A stretch of DNA of 64,000 nt from Lepidostoma basale (Eukaryota > Arthropoda > Insecta > Trichoptera > Lepidostomatidae), in the NCBI GenBank assembly GCA_022606425.2, contig JAHDVF020000892.1, positions 310,001 through 374,000 of the forward strand, given 5' to 3'. Position numbers and translations under genes: made by a program. The notes under the pieces are model-generated. The model worked only from the letters and a program-made list of their open reading frames with translations, had not been told where the DNA came from and did no database searches. Below, one piece after another: positions 45,101 through 57,100 of the stretch (its first letter is position 1; every line of letters begins with the position of its first letter).

Positions 45101-48100
45101 GACGGGTCTGAGCTCAGCGCAGTCCGCAAGGTACGCGTGGTCCGTAATGAGCGGCGTGAAGGGCTGGTTCGCTCAAGGGCACGCGGTGCCGCCCTTGCCG
45201 TGGCCCCAGTGCTCACCTTCCTGGACTCGCACGTGGAGTGCAACGAGCTCTGGCTGGAGCCGCTGCTGCAGAGGATCAAAGAGGTATGAATCTATAATAG
45301 CTAAAACAGTAATTTAATACTCAATCATAAATTGGGGGTGTTCCTCAAGTATATTTAATAGCACTCCTACTATCAATAATCAAAATTTTTGATATATGAA
45401 GCTGAGGATATTAGAACATGAGATAGACAGCAAAGGAGTGGCGAGTACGGTCATGTCCAAAAAATGGACACCACCATACTCCCCTACATTGCTCTACATT
45501 ATTAGCTTCACGGCTATCGTCCTCGTGGCAGATCTCTTTAAAGATGGAAAGAATTCACCTCAAATAAGGTGTAACCCTCTGGAGAACAGACCACATAGGT
45601 CTATAGCAAGAAATAATAATTTATCGAATATAGCATAATGATGCTCCTTAATTTAATAATACATACGTTCGATTTGAATAAAATAATATAGTACTTACAA
45701 ATATTACTCACATTACATGGGCTTTTTCTATATACAAAATTAAGAAGTACCTCAAGGGTGTATTGTAGAACCTCTTTTTATAATGTAATTTATTGCTAAT
45801 ATCTTTAGGTTATTAAGTTAACTTCACAGAAAATAGTACGAATATGATGAAATATATCTTATTTATTACGGGTTTAAAAGTTATATTGATTTTCAAATAA
45901 AAAAAATATTATTGCAAGATTTTAGTGAATACTCGTATATCGAATAATTGCCTTTTCACGGTTGAACGATTTCTGCAACGGCTCATCAGTAGGACCTTGC
46001 TTTTTATTACTTTATTTTCATCTTTCACTCTTGCACAAGCCTCAATCAAACATTATATCAATACAATAATCAAGTTTCATTACGCTTGTGCCACGGTCTC
46101 CCACACTCCCAGACAGCGGCAATAAAATGTTAAGAGTGTCATTAATGTAATATTTGGCCACTGCATCCTGAGATCACTCTCCGATCTTCGTTAGCGTACT
46201 AGAGGCGGATAATTGGATTCCGCAATGGTCAGTCTTATTTTCGTTTAGTCGGTGGTTACGCAACTTGAGCACACCTCTTACCCGCTGCAATCAAACGCGA
46301 TGAAACTGCATAACTCGGCGAGGCCTTTTCACCTTACACCCGGAGATGGCTCTAGATGTTACATATTTTCTAAATTACTTTAAACTTATACTTAGACTTC
46401 GTATCTTTATTCCATTCATTACAATTTGCCTTTTTACAGCCTAGGAGTGATGGAATTCAATAGTTTGTTGTGTAATAATGTTCTCAAGAGTAGACCATAT
46501 AATTTGTTGTATTAAATTCATATAAAATACGTTTGTTGTTGTATTAAATTCATATAAAATACACTGACGATTATACAGTATCTTCATATCATACTCTGCC
46601 AGAGAATGACCAAATGCTATGTGTGGTCTGTTTTATTGCATGGATGTGAAACGTGGACCTTAAAAGTCAACTCAATGAACAGACTGAAAGCATTTGAAAT
46701 GTGGCTCTGTCGCCGAATAGGAATTCCCTGGACAGACATGGTTACCAATACCGAAGTCCCGAGGCGAGCTAGAGTTGACAGGGAACTGTTATCAACTATC
46801 AAGGTTCTGAAGATTTCACATCTGGGTCATATACTGCATGGGGAAAAGTACCACCTTCTCCAACTGATATTGGAGGGGAAAATTGAGGGACGCTGAGGGC
46901 CCGGTAGGAGACAAATGTCCTGGCTGCGAAACGTGAGGGAGTGGACCGGCATCCGAAGTGTCGAGAAGCTGTTCCGAGCGGCGCTGGACAGGGTCAGGTT
47001 TGCAGAGGTGATCGCCAACGTTGGTGGGACCCGACAGGGCACTTGAAGAAGAAGAACATATTATGTAGCTTGCTTATTAATATTATAAAAACAGTGGATA
47101 ACGTGGAATAAAAATTAAATAAATACAAATGTGCGGATCGTCCAACTGACGACAAGTGCACCATTTAAAATAACATTATGTCTTAAATTATTTTTATTTG
47201 TTATCTTTTTTTATATCATTTGTTTTAGATTTATTATGTAGACGTTGAACGATCGAAGTGTGCGCGGGAGATGCCTATTGGTGGCGACGAGGTTCGCAAC
47301 CCATCAGACCGCGTCTCTCGCGGGGTGAAAAGGGAAGGATGGAGTGCCGTGTAAGTGTGGCAGTCCATTCTTTCTGCCTACCCTTTCGGGGAGACGGCGT
47401 GATGGTTAGTTAGTTAGTTAGTCTTATTAATATTGTTTACGAGATATTGCATACATTCCGTTTCGTCACTGACGATTCGATTTAACTGATTCAGTTTAGA
47501 TGGTACTCGAATTGAACCAAAGGTAGAGTAGAGCAGCTGCGTTGGGAATTTCGCAAGAAATAATTATTAATAATAACGGCTCCTTCTTACCTTCATTAGC
47601 GGCCGTTCTATTACACCGTAGTATAGGTTCAATTGTGTGGGAAAGGCACTGAGAACCAGACTATTGTTCTGTTTATCTCCGCTTCTCGCTTGATCTCCGA
47701 TTTCTGGTGCAACTCCAACTCTCCAGTTGTCGGATTAATTACACCTAATTTTCCCATCTTACGGTCAAAGGTAGCACTTTCTTTCGTGGTGTTAACGTGT
47801 CAAATGGATACATTACATATTAATGAATCTCAATTAGTGCGTGGAATTATAATTTCGGTGCTTTCATATCTTGACTTTGACTCGCTTTTCTAATATTATA
47901 ATGTGAAAATGGATGAAGAGAACGTGGTACGATCTAATACATCAAATATTGAATGTCGGACACGTGAGAAATCGACGTGCGTGCATGACAAGATGTATGA
48001 ATATTGAGGAAACGAGTAGACAGTTGAGGAGTAGGAGAAATCGAAAATAGCTTTTAGAGTGGAAGAAAGTATTATGAAAGAAACTTATGCAAGGATTAAT

Positions 48101-51100
48101 GCATTACTTTTGACATATAAAAAGTAATAGTATTTTTTTTGTCTATTCCACAATAGTTTTTATTTAAATTTGTCGAGTCTGTTCTGCTAACTAACTAACT
48201 AACCATCACGCCGTTTCCCCGAAGGGATAGGCGGAGAGGATGGATCGCCACACTGTTCTATCCTAACATAATTCTCGCGCCTTTTCTACATTCACACATT
48301 CACACTACTTGTATATATATTTTTAACCATTCTTCCCTCATCCATTCGTTCCATATGTTCAAACCATCTTAGTGACCCTTTCATAATTTTATTTATCACA
48401 CATTCATCCGCTTTAAATTCCTTTCTTACTTCATCATTAGATATTCTATCAAACATTGTTTTTCCTCACATTCTTCTTAGTGACCTCATTTCTACGGCAT
48501 TTATCCTACTTTCATCCTTTTTCTGCCAACCCCAAGCAATTTCACAAAAGTTTTTATTTAAATTTGTCGAGTCTGTTCTGCGATCAGATGATTTCTAATG
48601 TCGCTAACCGGTTTCATTACTATCCTTATAATGTTCGGAAGATTTTTCCAACATAAGATTATGTATTTTTATTAAATACAAAAAATATATGTTATATAAT
48701 ATATTTATGTTAGTTGGAAAAAAATTTTAATGTATTTTTTTCAACTCTTTGTAACTAATTATAATTATTTGTCAATTTAATACAATTTTTTATATACGTA
48801 TGATTGTCTAAATCTTTTCTTAATCTTATGTGATCTCTGAACTCATTTTTTTAAACAATTGACTATTGAAACAACATAATTTACAAATTATACGCTCTAC
48901 ATTGACTAACTTGTATGAAACACAGGCTTATATCAGAGTGACAATCTCATTAAATATTTTTAAAATTAAATAATTACGAAATGTTTTAGAATTGTCTTTG
49001 TCATAAAACAATGCACAGTAACTGCGTGTCATATCCTAATCTGTACAAATATACGCCAATTATTAATTTGTTATTCACATGATATGTTTTCAAGGTAGAG
49101 TGCTCCGTTAAATCTGCTACACAATAGATACGCAACATTCGTTCTGTTTATTTTATACAGATATTCATCATAACTAACGTTACGTGTGCATTGTGCAAAG
49201 GAATGTATTTTTTTTAATTTCTAGCCATACCGCTTCTTCATCAGAGTTAATAACGTATTGTATTTACAGCAACGTGTTGCAACTTTACAGAACGGATACT
49301 ATCCTTTGAAAAAACATCTGAAACGCGGAAATCGAATGAAACATACAGGTTGTTAGAAAACTTCAGTTTTCTCGTTCTGTTTTTATCAGTTTTATGCCCA
49401 ATTGTTTTTCCACAAGTTTATTTTTTTTAATGTATACAAATACTTGTAGACAAATACTGGATTTTACCCATTACCAAATTTGCATTTATCAAATTGTATA
49501 AAAACTGGTCAAAGTTAAAAGCATAAAAATTGGAGATTGGATCTCCAGGCGTTGTCTAGCAATGTATGATAGTTGCGAAGCCTTTCACATTGCATTAATA
49601 AAAAAAATCTGCTTAATGCTTACATTCTTAATAGATGTCGCTAGTGTAGATTGACCTAAAAAATGTGAAGTGTGTCTCAACATGTAGCATATCTTTCAAA
49701 AATTTGTCAGACGTGGTGGTTGTAAGAAGGGAGGAATGGGGAATGTTGTTAACATAAAGCGATCGCTTAACCCAACCAATGACAGGTCATAAGTCCTGTA
49801 AACGCCTCGGCCACCATATTCTGTTTCCAAAAAAAACCAATTTACATCTTCGTCTCTATTGAGATACAATTAATCCTTATTAATTATTGATAAATTTAAG
49901 ATGTTTACACTGTGGAATTTCATAATAACGAATTTTTGTGCGTTTAACTGTTTTTTTTTCTTCCAATTTTGGGTTTATTTTTTTTCGATGTTTCAAATGT
50001 TTAAGACTTTCATCATCGGGAGAAGGATGTAAACCAGTGATTTCCCAAAGTGTTCTATATAGACCCCCAGGGGTTCACGACAACTTGCAAGGGGTCTACG
50101 ACAATTTAAAAAAAAAATTGGGGGTCCATGAGATGTAAATTGGGGGTCCACGAGATGGTTCAACTAAATTGAAGCCGAATATTGAAACGCAAAACGAATA
50201 TCTTAAACTTTGGCGACTTTTTTTTAGCTCATTCGGCAAAGATCGGACATTCACCAAATGAGCTAAAAAAAAAGTCGCCAACGAATTACGGCTTTTTGGT
50301 TTCGGATTTTTTTTGGCCTGAAAAAAAAAACTATTTTAGGAAAGCAGGGGCTCTACACAAATTAGAAAAAATCGGCAAGGGGTCTACGGGACAAAAAAGT
50401 TTGGGAACCTCTGATGTAAACTATCCAAAATTATTTTAAACAAAATACAAGATCCTAAGCATGTCGTAAGTGCAAATTAAAATCAGGGACAGAACATTAA
50501 TGAGAACTTAATGGGTTAATACTTAAATTTAATTGTATCTCAATAGAGACGAAGACGCCAACTGGAAACTGAATATGGATGATCAAGGTGTTTACAGGAC
50601 TTATGACCTGTCATTGGTTGGGTTAAGCGCACGCTTTATGTAATTACAACATTCCCCATTCCACCTTTGTTATTATGATCATGCATGACAAATTTTGGAA
50701 GCTGTATATATACTTCAAATCCATATCTATCTTCACGTGTCAGTTTTAATTGTCCATCTATGTAGATTTGATTACACTTGTGAATCTTTTCAATATTAAC
50801 CTATATAATCCATCCACTAACGCCATCTATGGAGAATGATTTTCAGCATTTAGCAAACTACCTTATTAACACAATGCGAAGGCTGTCGCCTATTAACGTA
50901 TTGTTAGAAGCCTCCTGGCGGAATCCTGTTGTACAGTTTTTGCTCGTACCATTATTGTACATTTATTATGTTGCTTGTCGCACTGGAGCCCTTGCAGAGG
51001 CCTTGCGGAGCCCCAGGGTTGACAGATACTGGTCTAGGTTGACTGTGAAAGGCCACCACACTAGAGTCATCTGTGTGTTGAATCTTATCACTCTGTTTGT

Positions 51101-54100
51101 ACTAGGAATCTTTGAAATTCTAAAAATATAGAACTCCCGATAACACGTCATTGTGCAACTGTTACTAAACTTCCTGCTGGCTTCGGGTGCATCAGCTTAT
51201 CTCGCCGGAAGTGATGCTTTATGTGGGTTTCTAAAATTATACAAGAAACAAATTTATACCGATAGCTAAGACAGTGCACAGTGGTGTTCTTGTATTGACC
51301 CCTTCAAATAAAACCATTGAATTAAAAAAAATGGAATAAACACGAAACAAATTACATATTAAAATATATAAGAAAACGTTCGTTTTCGCCGGTTATGGGA
51401 GTGACATGTTCGCCTTGCTAGAACATTATCTATTTTTTAACTAATTCTCATAAAATATATTAAATAGACTAAAAAGCTTGTTTTTTTTTTCTTTCAATAT
51501 TCTATACTTAAAATGGATTTGCATGATTATTCAAGCAGGAATACTTTTATTTAACCCACTTAGACAACAATGTAATAACCTTACATATTGTTTTTTGATT
51601 TTAGTGTTTAATAATATTAAAAGAACCCGTTTAATAGTAAACTAACTAACCATCACGCCATCTCACGAAGGGGTAGGCAGAAATAATGAACTGCCGCACT
51701 TTTTTTCCTGGCATACTTCTCTTGATTCCTCAACATTCAGTGTCATGCACGCACGTCGATGTCTCACGTGTCACGTGGCCGACATTTAATATTTGATTTA
51801 CCTATTTGATCGTGCCACGTTTTCCTCGGTCTTTCTCTATTTCGCGTTCCATTTATATCGTTAACATTTTTTTTACCATTATTATATGTATTCAAATCAT
51901 CTTAATGATCTCATTATTTTGTTCAAAACACTTTCATTCGCACCGCATTCACTTATTATATTTTCATTCGACACTCTATCATACACAGTTTTTTACCCAT
52001 TCGACTAAGAGATCTCATTCCTACCGTTTTATAGTAGTTTAATTATTTTTATGGAAGTTACATGGTAATATGGTATTTAATACATTTGATAATAAACTGA
52101 TAGAAAAATTACGTTTTAACAAAATTTATTTTATGAGCAAATGCCAAACTTCGATTGAATAAGAAGAAATCAATCTAGACAATAGTTATGATGAAAGTAA
52201 ATTAACTAATAGTTATGAAAAAAAAAAAAATAATGTATAAAAATAGCAAAAAGAATAAAGTATTTTACTTTCCGTATCTTCATCGGGGTATATCAGAGTT
52301 TTGTACTATTTTTTTTTTTTGGTCTCATACAAAAATTATTAACTATGTTTTTTTCACCAGGATCCGACGAGAGTGGTGTGTCCTGTCATTGATGTGATCA
52401 GCATGGATACCTTCCAGTACATCGGGGCATCGGCCGATCTCAGAGGAGGATTCGACTGGAATCTGGTATTCAAGGTAAATTTTTAACTTGTTCCAGAGGA
52501 ATAGTTTCAACAATTTCGACGCCAAACAATTGCATAGAACGAGAAAGACATATCTTATTCAGAATTAACTACGCTTTTGCACACAACGCCATTTCAACAG
52601 CCAAATTATTCAAATCCACTTTAAACTCATTCGTTCTATCTACGAGGTGTTAAAATAATATTCTACAAACATTTCGGATAACATTGGACACTTACACATT
52701 TCAATAAATATAATTACACTTCTTATTTCCTTCTTCTTCTTCTTTTCCTTAAAGACCTTTGGTCTGTTCCTGAAATCAGGCTGTCCTCTCTTGGGAGGTT
52801 GACTCCCAATTATCTCTCCATCTCTTCGGCGGTCTTCCGGGGGGACGGCTGATGCGCCACAGCGTGTGGATTTCTGATAGGATCCATCCTCTGCACGTGC
52901 GCATTCCAGTATCTTCTGCGTTGTCTGCCCCATCTCACGACATCCTTCACCTTGCAGATCTCGCGGATGGCCGTGTTCCTCATCCTATCTCGGATTGTCC
53001 TTCCTGCTATCATCCTCAGCGTCCTTATCTCTGCCACCCGTGCTTTAGCCTTCATTCTTATGGTATCCGCTCTGGTCTCAATGCTATATGTCAGTAAATG
53101 CCTGACCTTACTGTCAGTTCTCGTATACTTGTTTTTCCATATTATATCCTTCGTATTTCCACAACACTTTATTTTTCTTTTAACAGACATTTTTCGGTTT
53201 TGGCCCAACCTTCTTCGATGTACACATTTTAAGGAATAATTAATACGAATGAAAACATCTGTTTTCTAGAAGTTTTATTGACGACCTTCGTGGCTGAGCG
53301 CTAAGTGCTTTGAGTGCCACCCGAAGGTCCCGGGTTTGATTCCCGGCAATGGCAGTGTGATTGTCACATTGTCTTTGGTCTGGTAGGGAATTCACGTGGC
53401 AATAAAATGGCGATAGATTTATGTGATAGCTATACCCTTTACATCGATTTGGCTCGCGCTGTAATGATGTGAAGGGCGATTCAACAAAATAATAATAATA
53501 TTTTATGCAAATGACATGTTTCGCCTATCTAAGACAGTATCAAATTTTCTTCATACATTGTAGAGTTAAAAACGTATAATGAATTCAATATTTTTTTTTA
53601 AATTCTATAAAGTTATATTTTAACGGTTTTATAGTACTCGTAAATTTGAGATAAAGCGAGTCCCTTCGTAACGAATTTCCGGTCTAATCCGTTATGGCCA
53701 ATGTTATCCGGAACGTATCTAACTACCTGCGTATTGCTGAAGCAAACTTCAAATTTGGACACTCGGGTTCGTGAGTATACTATTGTAAGCCTATTTAAAG
53801 AATTTTATTGATTCCATTGTGGAGAGTGCCTTTAGCCATATTAGCCAAGTAAGAATACAAATCCACGTACATTGTGGTTCGTGATCCTATATAATCAACA
53901 TTTTATTTCAACTTCTTTGATGACTTTTAAATTATTTTTGATATATGATTTAATATAATTCTACGTACGTGCATTATAGTGGTTAACGGTTGAGGTATTA
54001 GTTTTGTAAAACTCCATTATTAATTTATAATAGTAAACACGATTGTTTAGTGGTTTTATTTGGATTTAATTTATATGAATTATATAAATTATGATAAATT

Positions 54101-57100
54101 TGATTCGCCTTGGGTGAAGAAAGAATGGTTAAAAAAATATACGTTAACGATGTAAGTGGAGTAAGGAGTCGAGGTAGACCGAGGAAATCATGACATAAAC
54201 AAATTAATCCAATATTAAAGGTTGGTCATGTCAGAAGCCGGAAGAATCGAGTGCGTGTATGACTGGATGTATGAATGTGGAGGAAGCTAGAGAGGTATGT
54301 CAGGATAGAGTAGTGTGGCGGTCCATTCTTTCTGCCTACCCCTGCGGAGAAACGGCGTGATGGTTTGTTTTTGTTGTTGTTGATCCGCCTTGCGAGGGCA
54401 TTATCAAACTAGTTTGAGAATGCCCTCGCAAGGCGAAACAAATTTGTCACAATTTATATAATTCATATTAATTAAATCCAAGTAAAACCACTAAAACAAT
54501 CATGTTTACTATTATAAATTTATAGTGGTTATGTTCATAATAATTTTGTGGTTAGAATTATCACTTCTTAAAATTGTGTCGTTAAATTATTAGATGCTTT
54601 GGTTACATGGACATAATGAATGAAGAAAGAATGTTATAAATACAAATATGTGTTAACGATATAAACGGAAGAAGAAATAGAGGAACACCGAGGAATATGT
54701 GGCACGATCAAATCAATAAAATTATTAAATATCGGCCACGAGAGGAGTCTGTGCATGAATGGTAAGAAAGCGAGAGAAGTATGTCAGAAAATAACAGTAT
54801 AGCGGTCCATTATTTCTGCCTACCTCTTCGGAGAGACAGCGTGTACATTCTAATTATACATTATTTCCATGTGTCCAAATCATTTAATATAAAAAATTAA
54901 CAAACAATATAGACTCTGTTAATACACGTAAGCAAAATCACATTTAAAAAAAATTGAGTATTAAATTTAATTGATTTGTTCGTGCCACGTTTTTCTACAT
55001 CTTCAACTTTTCTTTAAAATGATCATTTTTTTACAAATCGTAAGTGTTTATTTTGTAACTTTTTGCAAAATAGTGACAGATGTTGTTGTTTTTGTCCAGT
55101 GGGAGTACCTGGGAGGTCAAGAGAGAGCCGCGCGCCTGTCCGACCCCACGGGGGTCATAAGGACCCCCATGATCGCCGGGGGGCTCTTCTCCATAGACAG
55201 GAAGTACTTCGAGAAGCTGGGCACATACGACACCAAGATGGACGTCTGGGGAGGGGAGAATTTAGAAATCTCTTTTAGGTGAATTGATGTCTTATTTCAT
55301 TTGAAAATTCATTTCTTATTGATATTTTTAAATAATAAACAAATAGCACTTTCTTTTTGTAGTATTTCAGCCATATAAGAAAACAATCCTTTCACCGTGG
55401 GTCTCATATTTGTATTAAAAAACCCAAATAATTCAAATAAAAATAAGAATTTAAACACTGTTTTTTCCACTTTTGAGTTTTTCTCTCTCGACACGTTTCA
55501 AATGTTTTATCAGGAAAACGATGTAAATTGGAGTTTGAGAATTATAAAATGTTCAAATCGTTCTTCCGATGATGAAGGTGCACAACCGTCGAAACATGTC
55601 GAGAAAAATATATTCAAAAGTGGAAAGAACATTGCTTTAAATCATAAAAATGGTTACAATGGATTACCACAATGTCAACGCATTATGTTTATCAAAAATA
55701 TTAACAATGGTTTTTAATTTATTACATATCTTGTTAAAAATAAAAAATAAAATGCACTTAATTTGTGGTGTGGTATTATTAAAAATAATTTAAAAACTTG
55801 TGTACTTTGTTTTTACATCACTTTATTTGTTTTTGTAACCCGGATGAAGCTCCGGCGGGGGCAAAACCGGTTGGTTTGATAAAACATAATATTGATGGTT
55901 AAGGTATTAGTTTTGTAAAACTCCATTATTAATTTATAATAGTAAACACGATTGTTTAGTGGTTTTACTCGGATTAAAAGTACTCGTGTTTATTATTATA
56001 AATTACAACTAAATATACACAGGCAAAACCCTCAGAGATCGGATCAGAAATGAAACGATAAGGTCTGTCTGTGGTGTTGAGGACATAGTGAGATGGGGAA
56101 GAAGCAGAAGGCGTTTTTGGAGAGACCACGTGGACCGCATGGAGAATACAAGAATTGCAAAAATTGTTAAAGATAAAAACCCAAGTAGCAAGAGACTACC
56201 AGGAAGGCCGCCAAAGAGATGGAGAGATGGCTGGACATCATCATCCCAGGATAGCTCACCATCACAAACAGGTCATACGACCTAAAATGAGAGGAAAAAT
56301 ATACACAGTGGTGTAAAATCAAAGTACACAATTGTTATAAATTATTTTTAATGTTTTGTTGTGATATAAGTATTTTTATATTTATAAGAATACAAAATAT
56401 ACATATTTCTGATGGTAACATTGGCCATTACTTCACATAAATAGCTCATTGTTAATCCATTGCTGAGTATGGTAGTGATCTACAATATTTTTCTACAATA
56501 ATTCAAATTGTCACCTAAAATTCTTCTCTTATCTGATAAGAATCCATTTTTATATTTCAGGGTATGGCAGTGTGGCGGTTCACTGGAGATAGTCCCCTGC
56601 AGCAGGGTCGGCCACGTGTTCCGCAAGAGACACCCTTACTCCTTCCCTGGTGGTTCGGGGAACGTGTTCGCCAGGAATACCAGAAGAGCTGCCGAGGTCT
56701 GGATGGACGACTACAAGAGGTTCTACTACGACTCACAGCCATTGGCCAAGAACGTCGCGTTCGGAGAGTAAGTTGCAGCACCATTTGAAATATATCCAAC
56801 CCATAGAGTAGTGGGGCAGAATATTCTCTCTGTTTACTCTTGCGGAAATCGGCGTGATGGTTTGTTGTTGTTGTTTCAAACTCATGTCTGTTTAACAAAT
56901 ATTGTACTAGAGAAATTAGAATGAAGCAAACATTTCTCATCATCATCCAAGTATCTGTAAACCACAAAGGACACAAGCTTCACATACTCATCAAAATAAT
57001 AATATTGAACATTTGCATTCTTCATAATGTCTTTCCACTTTAATTTTGTGACATTTGCGTTTCAAATAATTTTTATTTGGTCTGCCCGATTTAACCACCA

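Noticed and set aside
52640..52933. 97-codon basic protein
   Set aside because: Out-of-frame reading of the LINE-H 3' end and its GAA tail.
53280..53350. true tRNA gene
   Set aside because: A- and B-like boxes are present but no cloverleaf or acceptor stem closes, and the sequence continues into a repeated SINE body.
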